Assembly (NCBI RefSeq): GCF_900215215.1
Contig: NZ_OBDR01000007.1
Coordinates: forward strand, 1 to 64,000
Direction of reading: 5' to 3'
From: Methanohalophilus euhalobius
GTDB taxonomy: Archaea > Halobacteriota > Methanosarcinia > Methanosarcinales > Methanosarcinaceae
Length of the DNA stretch: 64,000 bases
Part shown: piece after piece, positions 1 to 7,975 of the stretch
Position numbering within the stretch: position 1 is the stretch's first letter
How the letters are laid out: each line of letters opens with the position of its first letter
The notes under the pieces: generated by a model
Databases searched by the model: none
Told to the model about the DNA's origin: nothing
What the model saw: only the letters and a program-made list of their open reading frames with translations
Program-made: the position numbers and the translations under genes

Positions 1-155
1 TCCGGTGCCTCGCCACTTCTAAGCAGCAGGAAATCGATCTCTGAGTGAGTCATTCCTTTTCTTTTGGCTTTCCTTTTTATGGATTTGACATATTTCTCTT
101 CATTCTCAGGAAATAACAGATCCATCCCCTCTGTGGCTTTAATGGCTAAAATCAC
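1..155 (-). CDS. Partial hypothetical protein (N-terminus only)
   Basis: An open frame enters from the left edge on the minus strand. It starts at GTG 153-155, or less likely ATG 123-125, with AAGGA about 10 bases upstream. The 51 visible codons are rich in Lys and Glu and contain KRKAKRKGMTHSEIDFLLL. I do not recognise the family. An in-frame TAA just upstream of the GTG fixes the 5' limit. The 3' part lies outside the window. Confidence 0.45.
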   Translation of the reverse strand, partial: MILAIKATEGMDLLFPENEEKYVKSIKRKAKRKGMTHSEIDFLLLRSGEAP

Positions 156-270
156 ACTGGGGACTTCCTTTTATGAAAAATGAATCAGTGAAAGTTAGAG
201 GAATCTGCAGAGCCCTTATCGCAGTATCTTTTCTGCCCATCCTTCTTAAAATAATAGTTACCCCGGAAGA

Positions 271-299
271 TTGTAGAAGGCAAAGTCGCCATTCTACAA
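271..299. terminator. Hairpin downstream of the SIMPL gene
   Basis: The arms TTGTAGAA and TTCTACAA face each other around an inner GGC/GCC pair. The hairpin lies about 50 bases past the SIMPL stop codon on its downstream side. No clear T-run follows, so a terminator role is tentative. Confidence 0.35.
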
Positions 300-347
300 C
301 CCCAAAATTCTGTTTTTGTGGCAGTTCTAATCAATTTCTCAAAAATC

Positions 348-1094
348 TTACTGAACAATGTATGTAACCCGGACTGACATTGAAACCCTGGACTCACCCG
401 GCTCAATTGGTGTTGGCGCCGGTACGGCAGGACCCATTGCCAAACTTTCCTCATAATATGTTCTTGGCTGAGTACCATCGGATATCGATGATGACTTTAC
501 ACCTACAATCTCCACACCCAGGTTTTCAGCCAGTACTTCGGCCTTTGATGACGCGTCGGCCACAGCTTCGGTGATCAGGTCCTCATGCAATTCTTTCTGT
601 TTTTCATCAGAAACACTAAAAGAAATTCCTCCGATCTGATTTGCTCCTGCAGATGCAGACCTGTCAATCATCTCCCCGAGAATATCGAGATTTGTAGTGG
701 TAATCTGCACACTATTGGAAGCCGAATACCCTTCAATTGTTCGTGTCCCTTCTTCATAATTGTATTCAGGTCTCACAGAAACACGTGATGTCCGGATATC
801 TTCCTTCTCCAGGCCAAGGTCCTTAAGTTCCTCGATAACCGCATTCATAATAGCTGCATTCTCCTGACTCGCTTCTTCTGCAGTAGGGGCCATGACCTCT
901 GCACCAATGTTCAGGGTTGCAGTGTCGGGCACAACCATCATTTCCGCATTTCCATTCATCTGCAGAGTATTTTCTGAATCACTGTCAGATCCACCCACCG
1001 ATTCTGCATACAACGTAGCTGCCATTAGCACCAGAACTACTGAAAGTGCAATGATTACGTAATATGACTTATCTTTATTATTTTCCTGAGCCAT
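348..1094 (-). CDS. SIMPL domain (DUF541) membrane-anchored protein
   Basis: A protein of 248 residues with a cytoplasmic N-tail rich in Lys and Asn, one transmembrane or signal-anchor helix (about residues 12-33), then a SIMPL/DUF541 domain to the C-terminus. Typical features are the opening strand with PDTATLNIG, the middle SNSVQITTTNLD strand, and a closing SMSVRVTYIVQ strand. Bacterial relatives (for example BP26/OMP28) form periplasmic rings; the archaeal role is unknown. I chose the ATG at 1092-1094 because GGAG lies about 11 bases upstream; an ATG seven codons earlier lacks this. The protein probably faces outward. It stands alone, divergent from the membrane gene at 1379. Confidence 0.85.
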   Translation of the reverse strand: MAQENNKDKSYYVIIALSVVLVLMAATLYAESVGGSDSDSENTLQMNGNAEMMVVPDTATLNIGAEVMAPTAEEASQENAAIMNAVIEELKDLGLEKEDIRTSRVSVRPEYNYEEGTRTIEGYSASNSVQITTTNLDILGEMIDRSASAGANQIGGISFSVSDEKQKELHEDLITEAVADASSKAEVLAENLGVEIVGVKSSSISDGTQPRTYYEESLAMGPAVPAPTPIEPGESRVSMSVRVTYIVQ

Positions 1095-1154
1095 TTTATC
1101 TTCTCCTTTATTCATATACTAGATGTACCGCTAGGTATTAAAAAATTGTCTAAG

Positions 1155-1170
1155 GTTCGAATTCGTTCGA
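1155..1170. promoter_or_regulatory. Palindromic site upstream of the SIMPL gene
   Basis: TTCGAA-TTCG-TTCGAA is a perfect dyad of two 6-base half-sites with a 4-base spacer, about 60 bases upstream of the SIMPL start in the divergent intergenic region. It could be an operator. No regulator is identified. Confidence 0.3.
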
Positions 1171-1333
1171 AGTTACCTCAAAAAAGACTGGCAGAGAAAA
1201 CCCCTTCTCTGTTCAGGTATTTCAAATTCAATTCTTATGTTAAAGGATAGTCTGCAACGTCTGCTGACACACTCCCCCCAAACGTTAGTTGTGCAAATCT
1301 GTCAGGTTGTTAACATTCTAAATTTACAAAATA

Positions 1334-1345
1334 ACTATAAATTTA
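1334..1345 (+). promoter_or_regulatory. Archaeal TATA box for the gene at 1379
   Basis: ACTATAAATTTA lies about 40 bases before the ATG at 1379. A start site about 25 bases downstream would give a short leader that still contains the AGGAG ribosome site, which supports the later ATG over the one at 1361. Confidence 0.45.
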
Positions 1346-1378
1346 CCTTTTTATCTTCCAATGACAGGAGATATTCCA

Positions 1379-2692
1379 ATGATGGATAACAAGGATGAAC
1401 TGATTTATCTTCTACATGATACCCGCTTAAACACTGTTTTATCCTGGGCTATCGTACTGGTACTTATATTCCTGGCAACCGTGAATTTTTTTGAAGGACG
1501 TTATACATGGACAATTCTGATCATCTTTATAGTAATTATCGTTATTTTGCCAGGATTATTTTTCTGTAAACCATCTGTAATGCCATACTGGTTACTATTG
1601 CTCCTGGTACTGATCCCTATTGTTGGAAATACAACAGCCTATTATTTTTTCCTTACACGGATTCCTGTGTATATTTCGGTCGCTACGCTCTCCCTTTTAA
1701 TTGTGGCTGAAATAAACTGGTTTACTTCAGTGCGAATGAATCCTAAGTTTGCAATTTACCTTGTGATAATTACGACACTTGCTGTAACCGGTATGTGGCA
1801 TTTCATGAGATGGGCGCTGGACGTAATGATTGGAACTACATTTCTCCTTGATGGCCGCTCGGTGGATGTGATCAATACTGCAGTAATGTATGAATTCATT
1901 TATGCACTGATTGCTGGTATTGTTGCAGGCGTTTTGTTTGGATGGTATTTCAAAACCATGATAGGAAAAGGCACTTCCAGCATCATATTTCCAGATGGGG
2001 GTATGGATGTATCCCAGAAATACATCCATTCAGAACCGCCGAAGGTTATTAGAAAGCGGTTGGGTTTATCTGTCCAGAAACAAAAGAATATAACAAGATT
2101 TTTACAGGCATGTCTTGTAATACTATTAATACTTGGTGTTCTCTCAAGGGATCTGCATATATTGCTACGTGCATTTTTAGCACTGATAATTACTTTTGTG
2201 CCTGCATTTATGAGACAGAGATATAATCTTCATCTTGATCCGTCATTAGCTTTGTGGATAACTATTGCAGTATTCCTTGATGCTCTTGGTACATTTTGGT
2301 TATATGATAACCTTGCCAGATGGGATAATCTGACCCATGCCGTATCTTCAAGTACAATTGCGGCTGCAGGATATGTAATTGTAAGGGCTATTGATATTTA
2401 TGATCCGGAAATCCATATGCCTCCGGGAACGATGTTTGTATTCATTCCCCTGTTTATCCTTTCAACAGGTGTAATATGGGAGATTTTGGAATTCATAACT
2501 GATGAATTGGCATTGATGCTTGAAATAGGCGCTTTTCTTGCCCAGCATGGTATTCACGATACAATGGGGGATATGCTATTCAATTTGATAGGAGCAATTG
2601 TAGTGGCTTTCTGGGGCACCGTCTATCTAAATAGCCTCTCATATAAAATCGCAGAAATCTTTGAGGAGAGATTTGATAGCAATAAACAATAA
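1379..2692 (+). CDS. Polytopic membrane protein, YjdF/DUF2238-like C-terminal half
   Basis: A hydrophobic protein of 437 residues with roughly ten transmembrane helices. The C-terminal part carries conserved polar motifs inside membrane segments: DNLTHAVSS, an acidic WEILEF segment and HDTMGDMLFNLIGA. These resemble the DUF2238/YjdF family pattern. The N-terminal half is a separate set of helices with no recognised family. The start was moved from ATG 1361 to ATG 1379 because AGGAG (1366-1370) sits 8 bases before it. No neighbour suggests a function. Confidence 0.7.
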   Translation: MMDNKDELIYLLHDTRLNTVLSWAIVLVLIFLATVNFFEGRYTWTILIIFIVIIVILPGLFFCKPSVMPYWLLLLLVLIPIVGNTTAYYFFLTRIPVYISVATLSLLIVAEINWFTSVRMNPKFAIYLVIITTLAVTGMWHFMRWALDVMIGTTFLLDGRSVDVINTAVMYEFIYALIAGIVAGVLFGWYFKTMIGKGTSSIIFPDGGMDVSQKYIHSEPPKVIRKRLGLSVQKQKNITRFLQACLVILLILGVLSRDLHILLRAFLALIITFVPAFMRQRYNLHLDPSLALWITIAVFLDALGTFWLYDNLARWDNLTHAVSSSTIAAAGYVIVRAIDIYDPEIHMPPGTMFVFIPLFILSTGVIWEILEFITDELALMLEIGAFLAQHGIHDTMGDMLFNLIGAIVVAFWGTVYLNSLSYKIAEIFEERFDSNKQ

Positions 2693-2735
2693 TTTATCAT
2701 TAGCACTCCTTCCTCGATTATTTAAAAATAGAAAG

Positions 2736-2768
2736 GAGATCTTAGATCAAAATTTGAATTAAGATCTC
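2736..2768. terminator. Bidirectional hairpin between convergent genes
   Basis: GAGATCTTA and TAAGATCTC form a perfect 9-bp stem around a 15-base AT-rich loop. The hairpin lies between the ends of two convergent membrane-protein genes and touches the stop codon of the minus-strand one, so it could serve both. Confidence 0.55.
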
Positions 2769-3663
2769 ACTCAGTTGATTCCGGTTCACTGATTTCAGGC
2801 TCATCAATCTTTTTGGGATCCCGTACATCCTGGCCGGTTTTTCCCATGTACAGGAAAGTCCACCACAAAGTGAATACTGCAGGTATTACCACAATACTCA
2901 GCACAGTGCTTATGATACTCCATATAATTGAAAGATACTCAAATGAGGCAAACAATGTACCAAGAGAATTGAGTGCAACAACCACCACAATGGTAAGTAA
3001 CCACAATATCACAACAGCGGCCTTGTTATTAAGAAAGAACCTGTACCCGGTCTTTAGAGCCTGAATCGGTCCGAGATCGTTAACAACAAGTGCGTAGTAG
3101 GATACTGCTAATATGATACTTACTGCAATACCATAAATAATCCATAGCAAAAATCCAGCACCCAGTACTAACAGATTTTGCATTATCGCATCAATATTGG
3201 TGAGGTCGCCCACCTGTAAAATACCGGGTATGACAAATACAACGCCTGCCAGCATTATCAGATAAAACAATATCTGGAACAGGAATAAATTGAAAAAATG
3301 TTTCTTGCCGGAGTTGATCATCTCTTCATAACTGGTCCTGCCAGTTAGTGCTACATCTTTTGCCATGCCTACCGCACCGGCTGTAAAAAACACTTCTATT
3401 AAAGAGCTGATTATCAGCAATATCGCAAATCCTCCACCTAAGTACACAATATGTGGAGTGATTGCTTCAATAATATCGTCCATGACAGGGTCGGCCATCA
3501 GTGGCGCTACAGATGGTACTACTGCTGCTATAAACAAAAACATGTAAGCTATCCAGATAATACCTATTATGATAACAGAAAGAATGAACGGAACTGATAT
3601 CTTCAAATTCTTCGTCCAGGCAGTAAAGCCCCGGTTTAATACTTCTTCTATTGTTATTGGCAT
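2767..3663 (-). CDS. Polytopic membrane protein of unknown function
   Basis: A protein of 298 residues with about six transmembrane helices. It starts with a short amphipathic stretch (MPITIEEVLNRGFTAW) and ends in an acidic tail rich in Glu and Pro. The layout resembles the archaeal membrane proteins of unknown function often annotated as DUF4013- or YIF1-like; I cannot assign it to one. The ATG at 3661-3663 was chosen because a GGGGGG-type ribosome site precedes it; an ATG eight codons earlier has none. The gene stands alone and converges on the gene at 1379. Confidence 0.7.
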   Translation of the reverse strand: MPITIEEVLNRGFTAWTKNLKISVPFILSVIIIGIIWIAYMFLFIAAVVPSVAPLMADPVMDDIIEAITPHIVYLGGGFAILLIISSLIEVFFTAGAVGMAKDVALTGRTSYEEMINSGKKHFFNLFLFQILFYLIMLAGVVFVIPGILQVGDLTNIDAIMQNLLVLGAGFLLWIIYGIAVSIILAVSYYALVVNDLGPIQALKTGYRFFLNNKAAVVILWLLTIVVVVALNSLGTLFASFEYLSIIWSIISTVLSIVVIPAVFTLWWTFLYMGKTGQDVRDPKKIDEPEISEPESTE

Positions 3664-3954
3664 CTGATCCCCCCTCTTTGCAATCAAACATATAGGGTTG
3701 TGCAGGTATACATATTCATCGGGTGCTAATATGATTCATCTCTTTTGAAACAGAAGACTCCTTCCGTAAGGGGGTAGTTGACATAAATCGGCTCATGAAT
3801 GAAAACAGTCACACTTATATAACATAACTAATATTTTTGTGTCATCATTAAGTGAAAGGGACCGGGCTAAAAACATCATTGTACCCCCAATACACCACAA
3901 TCCCCCTCTATATTCTCCGGTCCCATATCCTCTCTAATATCAGGTGTATGTTTA

Positions 3955-4172
3955 TTACTGTGGTAGGTTTTCTACAGAGCGATTAGTCTGTAACATATCC
4001 TCCAGACCAATCAGAATCACTCCATCTTTCTCTGCGACCTCCTCCATCCGTGGAGTAAAACCTGCCCGGCTTATCAGGGCGAAATGTTCCTGCTTTCAGG
4101 ATACCAGTCCACAAACCCGCCCTTTTCCTTCAGTGAATAATACACATCCGGTCCAACCTTTTGCACTTTCAT
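3955..4172 (-). pseudogene. Remnant of a DUF234-type archaeal AAA ATPase (C-terminal tail)
   Basis: The minus strand reads an open tail starting MKVQKVGPDVYYSLKEKGG and continuing through FVDWYPESR. A one-base frameshift near 4100 is followed by EHFALISRAGFTPRMEEV and VILIGLEDML. SRAGFTPRMEEVAE plus a closing ILIGLEDML is the usual end of DUF234-containing archaeal ATPases. The ATPase core is missing. A second decayed copy of the same tail lies on the far side of the toxin-antitoxin pair (4816-4932). Confidence 0.65.
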
Positions 4173-4245
4173 TATTTGAGATGTTGTAAGTCTTTTTCTC
4201 GAAAGAGGTATATACTATCTTACTTGTAAGACATATGGGTATTTT

Positions 4246-4509
4246 ATGACTTTAATAGATGTAAAAAGTGTGACTGTCAGCAAAAAAGGGCAAATTACAA
4301 TTCCCGGTGCATACAGAAATTCCGGCATGAAGATAGGCGACAAAGCAGCCGTTTTTGTGTATGATGACCACATTGAGATTCGACCTTTGTCTTTCATCGA
4401 AGAAGGATTAAGTTGTGCTATCGCTTCCCAGGAATCCCTTTCAAAAGAATGGGACACTCCTGAAGAAGATGCTGCCTGGGATCATTTGAAAGACTATCTG
4501 GGGAAGTAA
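4246..4509 (+). CDS. AbrB/MazE-type antitoxin
   Basis: A protein of 87 residues with an N-terminal swapped-hairpin AbrB DNA-binding domain (VTVSKKGQITIPGAYRN, then MKIGDKAAVFVYDDHIEIRP) and an acidic C-terminal tail with WDTPEEDAAWDHL that would bind the toxin. Such antitoxins repress their own operon and neutralise the linked toxin. The next gene starts 3 bases downstream and encodes a MazF-like protein, so the two form one module. Confidence 0.85.
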   Translation: MTLIDVKSVTVSKKGQITIPGAYRNSGMKIGDKAAVFVYDDHIEIRPLSFIEEGLSCAIASQESLSKEWDTPEEDAAWDHLKDYLGK

Positions 4510-4512
4510 TCG

Positions 4513-4836
4513 ATGATTTATAAAGGAAGCATAGTTATCATTCCTTTCCCTTTTACAGACAACAATAATACCAAACTCAGGCCGGCGATCGCTGTTTCTG
4601 ATCAGATGAGGCGGGACGTGATACTGTGCCAGATTACATCCAGAAAACCTGCAGACAATTGTGCTGTCTATGTTTCAGATAGCGATTTATTTGAAGGCTC
4701 ACTTCGCCAGGGTAGCTGGGTTCGGGTGAACAAAATATTCACAATGGACTCCAGCAATGTCCTTAAAATAATTGGAAATGTTCATTTGTACAAACAAAAA
4801 GAAATTCAGAATGATTTATTGAAACTTTTCCTGTAA
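4513..4836 (+). CDS. MazF/PemK-type toxin
   Basis: A protein of 107 residues in the MazF/PemK/Kid family, normally a ribosome-independent mRNA endonuclease. It has the opening GSIVIIPFPFTD strand, the LRPAIAVSD motif, the CQITSRKP segment (the family's conserved T/S region) and the S-WVRVNKIFT motif near residue 75. Length is normal for the family. It is translated right after its AbrB-type antitoxin. Its 3' end overlaps the decayed DUF234 tail on the opposite strand. Confidence 0.85.
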   Translation: MIYKGSIVIIPFPFTDNNNTKLRPAIAVSDQMRRDVILCQITSRKPADNCAVYVSDSDLFEGSLRQGSWVRVNKIFTMDSSNVLKIIGNVHLYKQKEIQNDLLKLFL

Positions 4837-4932
4837 GTCTTTATCTTCCAGACCAATCAGAATCACTCTTTCTCCCTCTGTGACTTCCCGCATCCGGGGA
4901 GTAAAAACGGCCCAATCAACAAATTTACGGAA
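4816..4932 (-). pseudogene. Second remnant of a DUF234-type ATPase tail
   Basis: The minus strand reads FRKFVDW joined directly to FTPRMREVTEGERVILIGL and EDKDL, matching the remnant at 3955-4172. About 19 residues between FVDW and FTPRM are deleted. DNA is also clearly related: the 20-base string CCAGACCAATCAGAATCACT occurs in both copies. The upstream frame no longer resembles an ATPase. Confidence 0.6.
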
Positions 4933-5057
4933 CATGTTTCTTATGATTGTGTTTCGTATATTGATAATGGTACTGATGGTGAACCCCTCCCTTACGAAAG
5001 GGGCTTCCTGTTTCTTCTCTTTTCCTAACGGACACAGGTCCACAGGCATCCGGATAA

Positions 5058-5120
5058 ACTGTCATATTTGCTGTAGCACTGACCGCGGGTGCAGTGCTAA
5101 TTATAAAAAGGAAGGGGTGA
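5058..5120 (+). other. Orphan hydrophobic tail fragment
   Basis: After an in-frame TAA the plus strand reads TVIFAVALTAGAVLIIKRKG and stops. A hydrophobic helix followed by basic residues and a stop looks like the C-terminal membrane anchor of archaeal surface proteins. No intact upstream gene is attached. The rest of 4933-5142 shows no gene. Confidence 0.25.
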
Positions 5121-5142
5121 AGCATTCCAAACGCGGAAACAC

Positions 5143-5478
5143 TTACACATCATTAGCAATAATTTTATTCGCATACTCTGAAGCCACAGGAAGCCTTACT
5201 AAATTCCCGGTATAGGTCATGTATATCAGATATCCCCACAATACTATACTGACCAAACCTATCAGGGAAGATATCACTCCTCCTAGAACCGGGACCATTG
5301 ACACTATGATGTTCAGTATGGAAAGACCACCAAAGACAACGATCGACTGTGCTGCATTGAATCTCACAGATTTGTTCTCTTTCTCGATTAAAAGAAAAAT
5401 AATGCCGGTAATAAAACCCAGGAGATAGGTCAAAACACCAGCGATATTTTCCTCAAGCCCAATACGTGTTTCACTCAT
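5143..5478 (-). CDS. DUF4870 family membrane protein
   Basis: A protein of 111 residues with three or four transmembrane helices. It matches DUF4870 by the pattern ENIAGVLTYLLGFITGIIFLL, then EKENKSVRFNAAQS between the first helices, and a closing LWGYLIYMTYTGN. Family members are small membrane proteins without a defined role. The gene starts 1 base after the stop of the lipoprotein at 5480, so the two are co-transcribed and perhaps translationally coupled. Confidence 0.85.
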   Translation of the reverse strand: MSETRIGLEENIAGVLTYLLGFITGIIFLLIEKENKSVRFNAAQSIVVFGGLSILNIIVSMVPVLGGVISSLIGLVSIVLWGYLIYMTYTGNLVRLPVASEYANKIIANDV

Positions 5479-5479
5479 T

Positions 5480-6268
5480 TTAAGCTGTCCTTGTTTCCAC
5501 GTAGATTAAAATTTCATCCATATCATCATAATCCGAACTGGGTTGCGTACCAATTTCTAAAGTTTTACTGTCTTTGGTGGCTGTCACATATATCCTGACA
5601 TCCCCTTTTTCAGTTAACATTTGGGATTGAATATTTTCCCATCCCTGTGCCTCCAGCTCATTTTCGTAGAAAATTTTGACATCTTCGGGATTATCAGAAG
5701 TTAAATATTGCACTTTTTCCTGAGTAACATCTGAACCTGTCGTGAGTGAAGTATAGTCTGTCCTTACAGAGTCGGGATACCTGGGTGCATCTGCAAAGTC
5801 CTGGCCATCTACATCCGTGGTAGGGGGAGCATCAGGTTCTTCTTCAGCAACCTGGGAACTTGTCTCATCATTGTTCATGTCGGCGACGTTAACTCCTTTT
5901 CTTGGACCGGTAATTACTGTAGCAGTCGTGATATTACCATTAACAGCTGTATTTATGCCCATAATTCTATCGTCTTTTTCAAGAGCAACTCCTACTTTAT
6001 ATCCTGCAAAATCTCCTTCCCAGTCAGCTATAACTTCCCAGCCTTCACTTTCTGCCGTTTGTTGCAGGTCATTTAAAACCTGAGAAGAATCCTGTGTCTC
6101 TATTTCATACTGGGTCAATGAAATGTTATCTCCCAGATTAATACTTCTAGTTTCTTCATATTCAGAGGGTATATCATCAACACCCGGGTCTCCGCTTGAA
6201 CAACCACTTAATGCCATTGCGCCAATTATCATCAGAAGAACAAATAGGTACATTTTATTCGATGCCAT
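5480..6268 (-). CDS. Secreted lipoprotein of unknown function
   Basis: A protein of 262 residues with a lipoprotein signal peptide: basic start, hydrophobic core (YLFVLLMIIGAMA) and lipobox LSGC. The mature part has two repeats of a similar idea, a beta-rich unit with DSSQVLNDLQQTAESEGWEV and later a unit with KIFYENELEAQGWENI, separated by an acidic Pro-rich linker. The second unit resembles small domains of secreted archaeal proteins that assess residual error in predicted surface factors. Function is unknown. ATG 6266-6268 has GGGGTG upstream and is preferred over an ATG five codons earlier. It is first in the operon with the DUF4870 gene. Confidence 0.75.
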   Translation of the reverse strand: MASNKMYLFVLLMIIGAMALSGCSSGDPGVDDIPSEYEETRSINLGDNISLTQYEIETQDSSQVLNDLQQTAESEGWEVIADWEGDFAGYKVGVALEKDDRIMGINTAVNGNITTATVITGPRKGVNVADMNNDETSSQVAEEEPDAPPTTDVDGQDFADAPRYPDSVRTDYTSLTTGSDVTQEKVQYLTSDNPEDVKIFYENELEAQGWENIQSQMLTEKGDVRIYVTATKDSKTLEIGTQPSSDYDDMDEILIYVETRTA

Positions 6269-6470
6269 TTTCTTACACCCCATTTTATAAATTCATCTTT
6301 TGGGTTTTGGCTGTAAATGTTGTGGAAATAATGGAGGGCTGAGGTGGAATGTACATTGAACACAAAAAAAACGGTATTTCAGGTATATCCTGGAATCTCA
6401 GGGGTTCTTGTCAGCCGGCTGGACCAATGTTAATTGACATTCAAGTCCCTTTCATTAGGGTGTAGTTGAC

Positions 6471-6494
6471 TCTTTGTGAGATATCACAGCAGTA
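6471..6494. repeat. Direct repeat copy 1 flanking the DUF2283/DUF4258 pair
   Basis: This 24-base segment matches 7327-7350 with 4 mismatches; the core GATATCACAGCARTA differs at one position. The two copies lie in the same orientation on either side of the gene pair at 6536-7244. The rest of 6269-6535 has no supported gene. Confidence 0.4.
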
Positions 6495-6535
6495 ACTTAG
6501 CATGATACAAAAATATCCGCACATCTGAACGGATT

Positions 6536-6922
6536 TCAGGCAGCCACAGCCATCGTGCCAGAACTTGTAGATGGCAACTTCATCTCATTTGCCCCGGTAA
6601 TCGATAATTTTAATGGCAATTCGTGATTTCGTTTAGAAACTTCCAATAATAGTTTAATATTGATAGATTCTTCTGAAACCTTGATATCTGCCTTGATCTG
6701 CTTAAGATTCTTCATGTCATATTTGGAAATTCCAAATCTTTTGGCTGCATCAAGTATTTCAATCCCGACAATCGAATTGTCCATTCCAACATCCAATAAA
6801 ACACCATCAATTTCTATAGAAGACTTGTATTGGACTCCTTTTGAAAATACAAAAAAACTATCGTTGAGTGAGTCATAATCCCAGTAGTCGCTCTTACTAT
6901 TGATATTAATCACTTTTTTCAT
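6536..6922 (-). CDS. DUF2283 protein, probable antitoxin partner
   Basis: A protein of 128 residues. The N-terminal half is a DUF2283 domain: WDYDSLNDSFFVF, then SIEIDGVLLDVGMDNSIVGI and EILDAAKRFGI. DUF2283 genes are often paired with DUF4258 genes. The C-terminal half is a helical and beta extension ending in a low-complexity Ser/Ala tail. Its start overlaps the 3' end of the preceding gene by 17 bases, implying translational coupling. A toxin-antitoxin role is inferred from this arrangement only. Confidence 0.75.
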   Translation of the reverse strand: MKKVININSKSDYWDYDSLNDSFFVFSKGVQYKSSIEIDGVLLDVGMDNSIVGIEILDAAKRFGISKYDMKNLKQIKADIKVSEESINIKLLLEVSKRNHELPLKLSITGANEMKLPSTSSGTMAVAA

Positions 6923-7244
6923 CTTCTCTCACTCTTCTGTTTGCACGCTGTTTGTATGAAGTTACCAATGAAATCTCAAATGGATTTAATCGTTTAATGG
7001 ATAAAACAATGATTAAGTCGTATACAACATCTATCGTATAATGTACTTTAAATTTTCCCTCATCCTGGATTATGATGCCTACCGGTGTCTGATTTGCTAT
7101 TACATCATATATATCTTCAATTTCACTAAAATAATAACTTAATCGTGCTTCCCACCGTTTAATAAAATGAGCAGTATAATGCAGTCGGGATTTGTCAATG
7201 TTTGCTAAACATTCTATGAAAGTATAGAGGTCCATTTGTGGCAC
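6906..7244 (-). CDS. DUF4258-like protein, possible toxin partner
   Basis: A protein of 112 residues. The N-terminal part is helical, followed by a compact domain with LHYTAHFIKRWEARL, then GKFKVHYTIDVVYDLIIVLS and a basic tail. A histidine near the start of the helix followed by a strand hairpin fits DUF4258/BrnT-like folds, although similarity is weak by eye. It is the first gene of a pair with the DUF2283 protein. Confidence 0.55.
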   Translation of the reverse strand: MPQMDLYTFIECLANIDKSRLHYTAHFIKRWEARLSYYFSEIEDIYDVIANQTPVGIIIQDEGKFKVHYTIDVVYDLIIVLSIKRLNPFEISLVTSYKQRANRRVREDEKSD

Positions 7245-7326
7245 GTATCTCCTCGCAATTATTTTCTACTTCCACACAATACAGATGCTGTTTGTCCGGA
7301 CAGTAAATATTCAGATAGCTTTTCAG

Positions 7327-7350
7327 TCTCTGTACGATATCACAGCAATA
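7327..7350. repeat. Direct repeat copy 2 flanking the DUF2283/DUF4258 pair
   Basis: Partner of 6471-6494 (20 of 24 bases identical). It lies about 80 bases upstream of the pair's first gene. It may be a target-site duplication or a shared regulatory motif. Nothing else is seen between 7245 and 7491. Confidence 0.4.
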
Positions 7351-7491
7351 CTGGATTTTAAAACAAATGTTCTCTTCAATTCAGTTAAATCAAGCATTAT
7401 GGGTAAATTTGTTCACACGTTATTTATATTACGTGAATGAAAATGGACACGATATCTATCTGTATCTTGTCAGTATAATGATAATCGCCAC

Positions 7492-7685
7492 TTAACTGCT
7501 GTAAGCAATCCTATCCAGTTTCCTGGAAACCTCCGGCGTATAGTAAACCTCCCCGCAGGTATCACACACATAGGCAGGTACTCTCAAAGAAACACGTTTC
7601 CCATCTGCTTTCTGGATTTCCACGTCGGTGTCTTTCTCAATCAATTTGCCCTGGCAGGGCAGAAATTACAACTGTCCGGTAACAT
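7492..7685 (-). pseudogene. YgiT-type zinc finger protein broken by a 5-bp duplication
   Basis: The minus strand starts ATG at 7685 with MLPDSCNFC. It then loses frame at a tandem CTGCC-CTGCC. Beyond the duplication the frame reads CQGKLIEKDTDVEIQKADGK, RVSLRVPAYVCDTCGEVYY and TPEVSRKLDRIAYSS before TAA at 7492. Removing one CTGCC restores CNFCQGKLIEK, a standard CxxC...CxxC YgiT/MqsA N-domain of about 67 residues. These proteins are usually antitoxins. A 33-codon open tail at 7666-7767, overlapping the start, may be the leftover of its partner. Confidence 0.75.
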
Positions 7686-7975
7686 ATTGATTCATATCTT
7701 CTGGATAGCCCAAATAGTCTTTGTCTGGAAGGAAATTTCTGGCTAATATGTAAAGGATTGATTTCACACATTATTGTTTACACAATAATTGTTGTGGCAA
7801 TAAAAAGTGAATTCATCATCAGGCAGCCAGAACCAGCTGGTAGATATAGATGCCTGCAATCCCTGATTGATAAATCCGGGCTTGTCTTCCATATACGATA
7901 AATTCCTACTATTTTATCGAATACAGTCGACAAAATATACAGACATTATCTGTATCATTTCACCCTACTGTACCA

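Noticed and set aside
7666-7767. 33-codon tail ending YPEDMNQYVTGQL, overlapping the broken YgiT gene
   Set aside because: Possibly the end of the partner toxin gene, but it has no recognisable domain and is cut off by an upstream stop, so it is only mentioned with the YgiT remnant.
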